Part shown: positions 50,394-58,863 of the stretch, piece by piece | How positions within the stretch are numbered: position 1 is the stretch's first letter | How the letters are laid out: every line of letters starts with the position of its first letter | DNA from: JAGXQV01 sp964451375 | Lineage (GTDB): Bacteria > Pseudomonadota > Gammaproteobacteria > Burkholderiales > Sulfuricellaceae | DNA length: 64,000 nucleotides | NCBI GenBank assembly: GCA_964451375.1 | Contig: CAYVIN010000012.1 | Location: 3,422 to 67,421 of the forward strand | Direction: 5' to 3' | Program-made: the position numbers and the translations under genes | Notes under the pieces: model-generated | What the model was told of the DNA's origin: nothing | What the model saw: only the letters and a program-made list of their open reading frames with translations | The model's database searches: none

Positions 50394-51418
50394 GGGTAAC
50401 GTCCATATTCAAAGGCAGCCTCAAGCATTGCCTTGATGTTGACTTCGGGTACCGACAGAGGCATGACACCCGTGCCGAGGAGAAAATGACCGCCAGTCAT
50501 GCCGATCTCGCACATGCGCCTGACCTCGGCACGGGTTTGCTCGGGTGTCCAGTTAATCATCCGAATGTCGTCTATGACGCCGCAGGTCAGTCCCTTGTCG
50601 CCGACAGTTGCCTTGGCTTCCGCCAAGTCCGCCATCGGGCTGATGTAATAGACGCTAATGCCGAGTTCGCTCCGCACTTGTTCAATAACGTTGTTGAAGG
50701 GGGCCATCCCGCAGTAATAAACTACGCCGCCTACACCATCCGGTTCTAGGTCGCGCTTCATCCAGGGCAGGGAAAATTCCTGGAAGCGTTTCATCCCGAC
50801 GAAGGACGTTGATCCGAAGGGCGTGGAGTAGACCAGCACGTTCGCTCCCGCCGCCCGATAGGCGGCAATTTCCTTGCGGAAGAATTCCGAACACTTACGG
50901 AGCAGTTCGTCGCGCACATCCGCAGGCCCCATCATCAGTAACTCCAGCCATTTTTCCATACCCATCAGGATGGCCGGCAAGGTGGTGGAGGCAGTGATGT
51001 AAGCACAGATGGGATGAGTGTCACCTACCTCTTCCCGGAGAATTTTCAGGCATTTTGCCGTCTCCTCCCAGGCTTGATGGGCGGTGAGATCGCGGGGAAC
51101 CTCAAGTTTTTCGATATCGGCGTAATCCTTGATGACAAAATCAGCGACATTGGGTGCGCCATTGTCGTCGAAAAGAATTTCGTTGCAGCCCAGCAATTCG
51201 GCTTCCTTGCCGACATAAAACAGGCTCCACACATTGTCGTAGCCGTAGCGTACGCGCATCCGCAATTGCCCGGCGGCGACGTTTTCACCGCTGGAATAGT
51301 ATTCTTTTTGCGACATGCCCAATTCACGAGCGCCCTGATCGAGAAGATTGCAGAACACCGGAATACGCGGGGCGGGCTGACCGTTGACTGCGGCAACGAG
51401 AATTTCCAGCGGGGTCAT
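50390..51418 (-). CDS. UroD-family corrinoid methyltransferase with degenerate zinc site
   Basis: 342 residues of the uroporphyrinogen-decarboxylase-like methyltransferase family (MtaA/MtbA/CmuA relatives) that moves methyl groups to or from a corrinoid. It shows PRIPVFCNLLDQGARELG, ICAYITASTTLPAILMG and FSLPWMKRDLEP. The usual zinc-ligand motif HxC reads YYCG here, and the usual late Cys before P-x-TP-x-EN is absent (TGVMPLSVPEVN), so two of three ligands seem lost. It may therefore act on a non-thiol acceptor or use a different site. Overlaps of 4 bases on both sides place it in the operon. Confidence 0.85.
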   Translation of the reverse strand: MTPLEILVAAVNGQPAPRIPVFCNLLDQGARELGMSQKEYYSSGENVAAGQLRMRVRYGYDNVWSLFYVGKEAELLGCNEILFDDNGAPNVADFVIKDYADIEKLEVPRDLTAHQAWEETAKCLKILREEVGDTHPICAYITASTTLPAILMGMEKWLELLMMGPADVRDELLRKCSEFFRKEIAAYRAAGANVLVYSTPFGSTSFVGMKRFQEFSLPWMKRDLEPDGVGGVVYYCGMAPFNNVIEQVRSELGISVYYISPMADLAEAKATVGDKGLTCGVIDDIRMINWTPEQTRAEVRRMCEIGMTGGHFLLGTGVMPLSVPEVNIKAMLEAAFEYGRYP

Positions 51419-52083
51419 GATTTTTTTACCTCCTGAATGAGGTCAACGATTACCCTGCTGGCGCTTACTCCGTCCCCAGCCCATCCATCGGCGCCGACTT
51501 TTTTGTATAACTCAGGGTCAAAGCGGTAAGGCGCGCCGCCAACCACGATACGGAAGCGCGCTTCGAGGCCCCGTTCCTGCAAAATCTGCCGCACTTTGCG
51601 GCATCCGTTTTCCCCTGTGGCTGAATGTACCATCATGGCCGAGATGGCGATGACTTGAGCGTCAAGAGCCAGCGCTTCTTCGACGAAGCGTTCAGCTGGG
51701 ACATTGACCCCAAGGTCAACAACATCAACCATCATGGCTTTCAAACAGCCGATGACGATGCGTTTGCCCAGGGAGTGCAAGTCGCTGTAGGCGGTGCCGA
51801 TGACTACTCTGCCGATTATTTCGGGTGGGTGCTGAAATTTTTCCAGCATTTTTTCGGTAACTTCCGCCGCGATTTGTGCAGTCATGAAGTGTTGAGCGAG
51901 ATTCGCGTCAGGATCCTTGGCGATTATCGACATCATTTCCTCGACTGCTGGAATGACAATCTTAAAGACGATATCTTCTGCGCTAATGCCTTGTTCCAGC
52001 GCCATGTTTACAGCAGCAAATGCGGCTTCCTTGTCGGTGTCGAATACGGCTTCGTTGTATGCTTTGAGAATGTTGTCAATCAT
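51415..52083 (-). CDS. Methyltransferase corrinoid protein (B12-binding)
   Basis: 222 residues. An N-terminal helical cap (about 1-85) is followed by a Rossmann B12 domain with the base-off motif SDLHSLGKRIV; His103 would ligate cobalt. SAMMVHSA and VVGGAPYRFD complete the cobalamin site. It carries the methyl group between the two methyltransferase half-reactions. Its start overlaps the activator gene by 8 bases and its stop overlaps the methyltransferase by 4. Confidence 0.93.
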   Translation of the reverse strand: MIDNILKAYNEAVFDTDKEAAFAAVNMALEQGISAEDIVFKIVIPAVEEMMSIIAKDPDANLAQHFMTAQIAAEVTEKMLEKFQHPPEIIGRVVIGTAYSDLHSLGKRIVIGCLKAMMVDVVDLGVNVPAERFVEEALALDAQVIAISAMMVHSATGENGCRKVRQILQERGLEARFRIVVGGAPYRFDPELYKKVGADGWAGDGVSASRVIVDLIQEVKKS

Positions 52084-53710
52084 GGTGGCTGGCCCCGGAA
52101 AAAGCTGGAGAAATGGGCTTTAATCGCAGATGGTTAATATAACGATCATCATAGTAGTTACTATAGGATAGGTTTACCGTCATTGCCTCTTTACTTAGTT
52201 CATCGAATTGTTTTTCGCCGTCGTGGCACAGCAGGGCATGTTCGCAACCTGCCAGTGTGGCGTCGGCATGAAGTTCGATCCATTCGGGGGGGATGGACGG
52301 CAGTAGCCCAACTTGTTGGGCATTGCCTATATTCAAATGCTTTCCGAACGCGCCGCATACACAAAGTCGGCGGATATCGCACCAATCCATTCCGGCGATG
52401 GCCAGCAACTCTTCCATGGCGGCTGCAGTTGCGGCCTTGGCCCGCTGAAAGGCATCTACATCGTTATTGGTGATAGTGGTGCGCTGGTTGGCGGCGTCCA
52501 GCACAAAGCTGGAGCCGGACTGTCCGGTAAAGCGGCCCGATGGTTTCAATATTCCAGCGTCCAAAAGAACAGCCACCGCGTCAGTCAAGCCGGAACCACA
52601 AAACCCTCGTGCTGTTTCGGTACCGATGACTTCGTAATCGAACCGGGAGAGTTCATTGTTGTATCTGACGCTGCTGATTGCTCCAGATTCCGCAGACATG
52701 CCGTTCCGGATGCCAACACCTTCAAAAGCCGGCCCGCCGGGAACCGATGTGACGTATAGCCGTTGCCCATTCCATAGGGCGATTTCGGTGTTGGTGCCAA
52801 AATCCAGCAACAGCGAGCCCGAAATGCCGCCGACAAGATTGGTTGCGACCAAGTCGGCGATCAGGTCGGAACCAATGAATCCGGCCAAAGGATGCGGCAG
52901 AGAGATGCGCGCATGGGGCAGATTCCATTGACCAAACCAGGTTGCGACATCGCATGGGGTGCATTCGATTGGAACTTGCCAGTTCTCCGGGTTGATCAGC
53001 GTTTTGCCTCCTTGACCAGTTAGCAAGGCCAGCATGGCGGTGTTGCCGACGATGGTGATTTGCCCGATTTCCGCCAGCATTGGCCTGACTTCACCGACAT
53101 CGCGAGCAAGAATGTCGCGAATGGCATGAATTATGGCGTTACGAGCAAGCTGTGCGAGCTTTTCGGGGCGTTCTGGCGTAGCAAAAGCAGCATCAAGTCG
53201 ATTCAGTACATCGGCACCGAACACATTTTGCGGATTGGGGCCGCGCCGCGTGGCGATTCGCCGTCCACGCTTGCGATCCCATAAAGCGACGCGAATATGG
53301 GTGGTGCCAAGGTCAACGGCAACCCCGTATATGTGCTTTTCCAGTTCCGGCATCTGGCCAGGAGCGGGTGACAGATTTTCGGGCAGGATGCTTTTCCACT
53401 CCGAGGGTGGGGCTGGATCGTCAATCCAGATTTCTCCGTCACTCTCAAAGCGGAGTTGGCAGGCCAAACGTATTCCGGCGGCGCGGTCTCCCGGCGTGAG
53501 CTTGTTGTATTCAGCCACTGTGTGTGGATTTACCTTGCCCGTGACCCAGCGTACTGTGCAGGCGCCACACATGCCGGTGCCACCGCAGGCAGCACGGACC
53601 CGCATGTCCGTTGTATCCAGAGCGTCACGGGCTGACATGCCGTCGGGAATCTTCAGCCGCAGGGTGTTTGTTTTTCCGCAGACGACCAGGGTAATCGACG
53701 AATCATTCAT
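52076..53710 (-). CDS. Reductive activator of corrinoid protein (ferredoxin-ASKHA, RamA/RACE type)
   Basis: 544 residues. An N-terminal plant-type 2Fe-2S domain (Cys42, Cys48, Cys51, Cys84: AACGGTGMCGACTVR and RLACQL) is followed by a linker and a large ASKHA ATPase-like domain (YGVAVDLGTTHIRVALWD, VGNTAMLALL, LLLDFGTNTEIALW, CGSGLTDAVAVLLDAG, CGAFGKHLNIGNA). Such proteins use ATP and an electron to return oxidised Co(II) corrinoid to Co(I). It is the first gene of the operon, with a possible promoter at 53743-53771. Confidence 0.93.
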   Translation of the reverse strand: MNDSSITLVVCGKTNTLRLKIPDGMSARDALDTTDMRVRAACGGTGMCGACTVRWVTGKVNPHTVAEYNKLTPGDRAAGIRLACQLRFESDGEIWIDDPAPPSEWKSILPENLSPAPGQMPELEKHIYGVAVDLGTTHIRVALWDRKRGRRIATRRGPNPQNVFGADVLNRLDAAFATPERPEKLAQLARNAIIHAIRDILARDVGEVRPMLAEIGQITIVGNTAMLALLTGQGGKTLINPENWQVPIECTPCDVATWFGQWNLPHARISLPHPLAGFIGSDLIADLVATNLVGGISGSLLLDFGTNTEIALWNGQRLYVTSVPGGPAFEGVGIRNGMSAESGAISSVRYNNELSRFDYEVIGTETARGFCGSGLTDAVAVLLDAGILKPSGRFTGQSGSSFVLDAANQRTTITNNDVDAFQRAKAATAAAMEELLAIAGMDWCDIRRLCVCGAFGKHLNIGNAQQVGLLPSIPPEWIELHADATLAGCEHALLCHDGEKQFDELSKEAMTVNLSYSNYYDDRYINHLRLKPISPAFSGASHHD

Positions 53711-53742
53711 AGGTTGGCGGGATGAGGTTGTTGTCCATGTTC

Positions 53743-53771
53743 ATTATTGAGACAGTATGCCAGTTGAGCAA
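53743..53771 (-). promoter_or_regulatory. Possible sigma-70 promoter for the corrinoid operon
   Basis: On the minus strand TTGCTC (53771-53766) and AATAAT (53748-53743) are 17 bases apart, 33 bases before the activator ATG. The -10 matches 5 of 6 and the -35 only 3 of 6, so this is tentative. Confidence 0.35.
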
Positions 53772-53797
53772 AAAAAAAGCCGGGCAAAAGCCCGGCT
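53770..53797 (-). terminator. Rho-independent terminator after the cytochrome b gene
   Basis: On the minus strand AGCCGGGC, a TTTT loop and GCCCGGCT form a perfect 8-bp stem followed by nine T residues. It ends the DUF302-octaheme-cytochrome b transcript, 26 bases past its last stop. Confidence 0.92.
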
Positions 53798-53822
53798 AAT
53801 TTCACTGCTTACGCGGAGAACG

Positions 53823-54422
53823 TTATTCGACTTCCTCCCACCCGGTGATCATCGCCTTGATGTGCGCGGTTGGGGTGTGTCCGGCGGTGGTCAGATAAAC
53901 ATGGGCGATCAGGAACATCAACATCATGAACGCACCGGCGGTGTGGAAGAAAGCTACCCATTCCAGCGACACGTACTTATCGACGCCCCAAGCGTTCCAG
54001 TTGGCGTAGAACAGATAGAACCAGCCCGAAAACCACAACAGCGGCCCGATGAACAGCAGCACACCGAGATAGGCGAGGCGTTGCAGCGGGTTGTGCTTCT
54101 TCAGCGTGGTGGCGCGGAACGGGTGCGGGGCGTGGACGAATATCCCCACCGAATAGAATTTGACCATCGCCACTACTTTATCCATGGTGGGGATGTACTG
54201 CTTCCATTCGCCGGTAGTGAAGTGCCAGAAAATCGCGAACACCCACAGGCCGATCAACGTCCAGGCGGCGGTAGTGTGGTACGCCACCGCGTGTTCGAAG
54301 CCGAATAATTTGTACGATCCATGCACCTCAAAGCCGCTGACTAGCATGAAGATGATCAGCGAAGCCTGCGACCAGTGCCAGAAACGTTCGAACTTCTTAA
54401 AGACGTAGATTTTTTCAGACAT
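53823..54422 (-). CDS. Cytochrome b (b561/formate-dehydrogenase gamma type)
   Basis: 199 residues with four membrane helices and the heme-ligand histidines of this family (RFWHWSQASLI, VAYHTTAAWTLIG, AIFWHFTTGEW, FFHTAGAFMM and LIAHVYLTT). It carries electrons between quinol and a periplasmic partner, here most likely the octaheme cytochrome whose gene overlaps its start by 8 bases. The direction (quinol oxidation for reduction of an external acceptor) is inferred. A strong terminator follows. Confidence 0.9.
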   Translation of the reverse strand: MSEKIYVFKKFERFWHWSQASLIIFMLVSGFEVHGSYKLFGFEHAVAYHTTAAWTLIGLWVFAIFWHFTTGEWKQYIPTMDKVVAMVKFYSVGIFVHAPHPFRATTLKKHNPLQRLAYLGVLLFIGPLLWFSGWFYLFYANWNAWGVDKYVSLEWVAFFHTAGAFMMLMFLIAHVYLTTAGHTPTAHIKAMITGWEEVE

Positions 54423-56097
54423 GATGTGATCCTTTCCGCTTGCTCATGTAGATGCGGCCAGCGCCATGGGCGAGTACGCCGAGTAAGGTCAGCAGGGACA
54501 GCACCCAGCCGCCGATGTCGAGCCACTTGTTCTGATCGCCGCGCCCCGGCATGTAGATGCCTTTGATCTCCTTGAGGCGTCCGTTCTGGCTGTGGCATTG
54601 CTCGCAGGTGAGTGCGCCGGTTTTCGGTGCAACCATGTGGGTAATCGGCCAGGTCTGCTCGGTATCGACGAAACCGAACTGTCCGCTGTAGGGCAGGCCG
54701 CCCGCTTTCATCCCGGCAGTGATTGCCTTTTGCCAGTCATAGTTGTGCCACAGCGCAGTGTCGTCTTCGCCGCCGGTGTGTTGCAGGGTCAACGTCAGGT
54801 TCACCTTGTCGTAGGGCTGCTTGCCGCGATGCACGTTGGTCGGCCAGATGCGCGACTCGGGGTCATTGGGGCCGCCGCCGACTTCGTTGATCTGCACCGT
54901 CTTGGTCGGGTCGATCTTGTCACCGATCACCTGGTACTTGGATTGCCCGTTAAACCAGCGATACTCCGGGATCACGTAGGATTCCCAGACCCAGGTGCCT
55001 TTCTTCGAGTCGAAAGCGCGTCGCCCGGCGCTGTCTTTGCGCACGAACGGTTTGCCGTCCGGCCCCATTTGGGTCGCGGTCGACCAGTCCCAACTCCGTT
55101 CGGTGCCGATGTCGTTGCGCGCGAACTCCGGGATATGGCAGGTCTGGCAGGCCACCTTGCTTGTGTGGTCGTTCAGTCTGTCCATTTTGGCCGGATGCGG
55201 CTTGTCGCCATGGCAGGACTGGCAGGCGGCGGGATTCACAGTGTCATCCTTGCCGCGAATGTGCGCCGGGCCTTTGACTGCCGCTGCAACGTTGTAACGG
55301 CTGCCGGATACTTGGTGGCTCGACGTGGCATGGCAGGTTTCGCAGGAAAAGTTCAACCCCTTCTCGTCCATATGCACATCCAGATGTTTGCCAGGATGCT
55401 GCAACGAACTGTCGAGGTCGCCGTGTTTCGCACCATTGGCCCCGCCGCCGAAGAAGTGGCAGGAGCCGCAGTTGGTGCGGCTGGGTTTGCCGATGGTCTG
55501 CGCGACTTTCTTCAGATCGACGGCTTCGACGATCTTTCCCGATTTGGGCGGAAATTCGATGCGCTCATAGACCGGATGTCCGGCAAATCCCGGCAACTTG
55601 CGGTAGGTTCCGGTCGTGTCGTGGCACACCAGACAGTCTACGTTTTTCTCGACCTTGAAGTCGAAGCTGCTGTCCTTCCAGCCGTAGCCTGCGTGACAGG
55701 CCATGCAGTCCTTCTCGTTGGAAGTGGGGTTGGTGCAGTAGTTGTTGATGATGTTTTTCTTGCCGCGTTTCTGCCCGGTTTTGGGATCGACGGATTCCCA
55801 AGTCCAGTGTTTGGTGTGTTGCACCTGCTTGGCGGCTTCGGTGTGGCAAACCAGACAAGCTTCAGTGACTTCCGGCCCGGTATTGAAAGCCTTTTGAAGC
55901 TCCTTGAACTTGGAGTGATCCGCCGTGCTACTGCTTTGCTGCTTGGGCGCTGCGGCCTGCGGCTGGGCAGCCGCTGTTGCAGCGTTTGGCTGCGCCGCCG
56001 CCATGCCCGCAGGCGAGGTGTTGGCGAACGCTGCCGCCGACGCCAGAGCGCCGCCGAGCAGTAATGCTCCGAGCATTCTTCGTGATTTGGTGAACAT
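54415..56097 (-). CDS. Octaheme c-type cytochrome, tetrathionate-reductase (OTR) family
   Basis: About 560 residues: a signal peptide (about 1-25), an Ala/Gln/Pro-rich linker, then eight CxxCH heme sites (CLVCH, CMACH, CLVCH, CGSCH, CETCH, CQSCH, CQTCH, CEQCH). A C-terminal membrane helix (IGGWVLSLLTLLGVLAHGA) anchors it. OTR enzymes reduce tetrathionate, nitrite or hydroxylamine in vitro; the in vivo substrate is open. A lone Cys (NNYCTNP) precedes the second heme. ATG 56097 follows GGGGGT; ATG 56109 is an alternative. Confidence 0.9.
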   Translation of the reverse strand: MFTKSRRMLGALLLGGALASAAAFANTSPAGMAAAQPNAATAAAQPQAAAPKQQSSSTADHSKFKELQKAFNTGPEVTEACLVCHTEAAKQVQHTKHWTWESVDPKTGQKRGKKNIINNYCTNPTSNEKDCMACHAGYGWKDSSFDFKVEKNVDCLVCHDTTGTYRKLPGFAGHPVYERIEFPPKSGKIVEAVDLKKVAQTIGKPSRTNCGSCHFFGGGANGAKHGDLDSSLQHPGKHLDVHMDEKGLNFSCETCHATSSHQVSGSRYNVAAAVKGPAHIRGKDDTVNPAACQSCHGDKPHPAKMDRLNDHTSKVACQTCHIPEFARNDIGTERSWDWSTATQMGPDGKPFVRKDSAGRRAFDSKKGTWVWESYVIPEYRWFNGQSKYQVIGDKIDPTKTVQINEVGGGPNDPESRIWPTNVHRGKQPYDKVNLTLTLQHTGGEDDTALWHNYDWQKAITAGMKAGGLPYSGQFGFVDTEQTWPITHMVAPKTGALTCEQCHSQNGRLKEIKGIYMPGRGDQNKWLDIGGWVLSLLTLLGVLAHGAGRIYMSKRKGSHHV

Positions 56098-56190
56098 AGT
56101 GACCCCCATTGTTTTCAGCCATTGCTGACTGGCTTCCTAGTCATTTTTAACCGGGGAAAAGCGCGTGTTCTCCCCGGTTGGTCTGGTTGC

Positions 56191-56736
56191 CTAGCAACCG
56201 CCCGCTGCTGCTGCGCCGCCACCCGCGCCGCCGGCAGGCGCCGGCTTGACCAGCGGAGGGGCGGGTTTGCTGGGGTCGAATTCCACGAACTTGGCTTGAT
56301 CTGCCGCGACCTTACCCATGATTTCACCGACCATCGGGCCGAACATCTTGCCCATCAGGCCGGCGTTCATCATGCCGATGTAGGTTTTCCCGTCGTTTTT
56401 CTTGTAAACCGATACCTTGCAAGGCATCAGGATGGAAAGGAAGCGGATGTTGTCATCCTTGAGGATGGGGCCGGAATATTTGGTGCTACATGCCTCGATC
56501 ATCATTACCGGCAGCACGTTGCCGCCATCGGCCTCGACTGCTTTGCCGGGGTTGCGCAGGCCAGAAAGTGACCAGCCGTTGCCGACGTTTTGAATGTTTT
56601 GCTGAATGCGGGCTACGGTTTCCTCCACGCCGAACGGGCTTTGGATTTCCTTGAACATCAGTCCGCCCATCAAATTCCACGCCAGTATGCCGACAAAGGC
56701 CATCCCAGCAACAAAACCGCCTACGAGTTTTAACAT
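56191..56736 (-). CDS. Membrane-anchored DUF302 protein
   Basis: 181 residues. An N-terminal membrane helix (LVGGFVAGMAFVGILAW) is followed by a periplasmic DUF302 domain (FGVEETVARIQQNI, MMIEACSTKYSG, LSILMPCKVSVYKKNDG, with the two conserved Cys) and a Gly/Ala/Pro-rich tail ending in Cys. ATG 56736 is preferred because GGAGG lies upstream. It is the first gene of the octaheme operon (81-93 bases ahead) and is probably a partner of that cytochrome; its function is unknown. Confidence 0.82.
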   Translation of the reverse strand: MLKLVGGFVAGMAFVGILAWNLMGGLMFKEIQSPFGVEETVARIQQNIQNVGNGWSLSGLRNPGKAVEADGGNVLPVMMIEACSTKYSGPILKDDNIRFLSILMPCKVSVYKKNDGKTYIGMMNAGLMGKMFGPMVGEIMGKVAADQAKFVEFDPSKPAPPLVKPAPAGGAGGGAAAAGGC

Positions 56737-57043
56737 TTTATTTTGCCTCCGCGTGTGTGGTTGATTATTGAATATTGGTTGGAGCGTGAAAGTGTCACAA
56801 CCTGAAAAGCCGAACTTGCGGACAAACAAATTTCGGCTGGCGAAGCTTTTTTATAATATCAATATATCCTAATATCCTTAATTGTCAACGTTGATTTATG
56901 GTCTCTTTTAACGAGGTATCGGATAGCGATTATGGCGGGGTAATCCATTTCCTTACATCAGGAAAGGTATTGTAGAATCCAAAGCTGTTGCCCGTCGAAT
57001 GTTTGTTGCGGCGGCTTACCCGAATTATCGAATGGAAAAGGCT
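56737..57043. other. Divergent promoter region between the octaheme operon and the chemoreceptor
   Basis: 307 bases, AT-rich, with repeated ATATCCTAATATCCTTAA-like sequence near 56860-56885 and a small TTTCCT/AGGAAA hairpin near 56950-56967. It should hold promoters for both directions. No gene or clear operator was recognised. Confidence 0.4.
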
Positions 57044-58684
57044 ATGTCCTCGTTCACTGAAAAACTCTCGTCTTTGAGCATACGCTGGAAGCTGCAACTG
57101 GGTTTTTTCATGGTTACCATGATTACCACTATCTACAACCGGGTTCTGGCTTCCCACGAACTCGACAAAATGGTGGAAATTTCCCGTGCCAACGGCGTTG
57201 CCCAGAAGGTTGTGGAGGAACTTGCCGCCAATCATTCCGCCTATATTTTCAATTCCTTCTGGGAGTCGGGGATTGAATTCGTCATCCAGTTCATGATCAT
57301 CGGGGTGCTCGCGAATACCTTCGTGAGGCCTATCCAGTCCTTGTGTCTTTCCCTGAAGGCGGTTGAGGCGGGGGATTTGACCAAGGGGGTGGTGAACAAG
57401 TCACACGACGAAATTGGCATCCTTGAAAAGAGTTTCAACGACGTGCTTGCCAAGCTCAACCAGATCATGCGCGAAGTTGATGACAGCGGTAAACACATGG
57501 GGCAGTCGGCTTATCAGATTGCCAAGATTTCACATGAAATCGCCGAAGTGAGCAAAAAAGAGGAAAGCCGCTCCGAAGCAGTTAATAACGCCACGCTGGA
57601 GTTGCATAAAATTTCCAGCACGGTGCAGGAATCCGCGTTATCCGCTACCGAGCGAGCGCGCGAGACCGAGGAATTTGCCAATCAGGGCATTACCACGGTG
57701 CGCCGCAATATCGACGAAATGGAGCAGACGGCTCATGAAGTTAACCGTGCGGCTGCCGAAATCGCCGAACTCGCGCAGGCCGCCGACCAGATTCATCACA
57801 TCATCGACACCATTAAAACCATTGCCGGGCAAACCAACCTGCTGGCGCTCAATGCCGCCATCGAAGCGGCGCGCGCCGGCGAGGCGGGGCGTGGGTTTGC
57901 GGTGGTCGCCGACGAAGTGCGCAAGCTGGCGGAGAAAACCAACAGTTCGGCGGCGGAAGTGTCATCGATCATCGAACAACTGACCGGCAAGGTGAACCAG
58001 GTCACCGATGCCATGAACGTGGTGGTCGAAAAAGTCCACGCCAATCAGGAAGTGGCCGGGGAAACCGCAAATGTCATCCAGACCATGGCGGCGCAGGTTT
58101 CCGAAACCGCCGAGGCAAGCCGGGGAATTTCACAGGCCAGCAAACAGCAGCTGGATAATCTGGTGATGCTCAGCGACACCCTGGAAAATCTGTTCGCCAC
58201 CCTCAATGAAAGTTCGTCCAAGGTGGAAACCACCGCCTCCATCGGCGACAACCTGTATTGCGTGACGCGCAAGCTGAATGAATTGATGGCGGGGTTCTCA
58301 TTTGACAGCGCCATGACCATCGAGCCGGCGCAGCACGAGAAACGCCGTTATCCGCGCGCCCAGAGCAATTTGCTGGTGAAAGTCGGGCAAGGGGACAAAC
58401 ATCTGGAAGGGGTCACCAAGGATTTCAGCATGACCGGGATGCGTCTGGTGGTAACCACACCGCTCGAAGACCGTAAGAACATCAATCTGGGCGTCTTCCT
58501 CCCCCAGGAAGACCTCGAACAATATCGCAGCCAGAGTCCGATCAACCTGGTTGGCAAAATCGCCTGGCAACGCAAGGATGGCGCTTCCATCCTGTGTGGC
58601 GTGGAGTTCGTCGATCTCGACGAGGCGCGGCGTCGCTACCTGAAAACCTGTTTCGATTTCTTCAACAAAAACGCTGAGTTTTAA
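57044..58684 (+). CDS. Methyl-accepting chemotaxis protein with C-terminal PilZ domain
   Basis: 546 residues. There are two membrane segments near the N-terminus (about 18-35 and 70-95) with a short loop rather than a full ligand domain, then HAMP, a long signalling coiled coil with the conserved hairpin tip (IAGQTNLLALNAAIEAARAG), and a PilZ domain (about 430-545). The PilZ c-di-GMP signature is intact: RRYPR and KDFSMTGMRL. It should couple c-di-GMP level to chemotaxis. ATG 57044 is chosen because GGAAAAGG lies just upstream; 57032 is an alternative. Confidence 0.9.
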   Translation: MSSFTEKLSSLSIRWKLQLGFFMVTMITTIYNRVLASHELDKMVEISRANGVAQKVVEELAANHSAYIFNSFWESGIEFVIQFMIIGVLANTFVRPIQSLCLSLKAVEAGDLTKGVVNKSHDEIGILEKSFNDVLAKLNQIMREVDDSGKHMGQSAYQIAKISHEIAEVSKKEESRSEAVNNATLELHKISSTVQESALSATERARETEEFANQGITTVRRNIDEMEQTAHEVNRAAAEIAELAQAADQIHHIIDTIKTIAGQTNLLALNAAIEAARAGEAGRGFAVVADEVRKLAEKTNSSAAEVSSIIEQLTGKVNQVTDAMNVVVEKVHANQEVAGETANVIQTMAAQVSETAEASRGISQASKQQLDNLVMLSDTLENLFATLNESSSKVETTASIGDNLYCVTRKLNELMAGFSFDSAMTIEPAQHEKRRYPRAQSNLLVKVGQGDKHLEGVTKDFSMTGMRLVVTTPLEDRKNINLGVFLPQEDLEQYRSQSPINLVGKIAWQRKDGASILCGVEFVDLDEARRRYLKTCFDFFNKNAEF

Positions 58685-58718
58685 TCTGAAGTTCGCATAA
58701 CAGGCTCTAAATAGAACC

Positions 58719-58863
58719 GAGCGAACCCTCCACGTTACTAAGTTCAGCTTTAGAGCGATGCGGGCGGGAGCGCCGGCATCCTGCCGGCAGGCCGGCGAGA
58801 CGCCGGCGCTCCCAGGCAAAGTCTGGCCGACACGCTTAACTTAGCGACATGGGAGCGAACCCT
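58719..58863. mobile_element. MITE-like element with 11-bp flanking direct repeats
   Basis: GAGCGAACCCT occurs at 58719-58729 and again at 58853-58863. The 123 bp between begin CCACGTTACTAAGTTCAGC and end with a matching inverted sequence (CCATGTCGCTAAGTTAAGC on the other strand, 15 of 19 identical). Nested inside is a GC-rich palindrome, GGGAGCGCCGGC at 58766-58777 against 58802-58813. This looks like an inserted element with a target duplication. It carries no gene. Confidence 0.65.

Noticed and set aside
54592..56064. A 490-codon open frame antisense to the octaheme cytochrome
   Set aside because: The eight heme motifs on the opposite strand are real; this frame is a compositional artefact.
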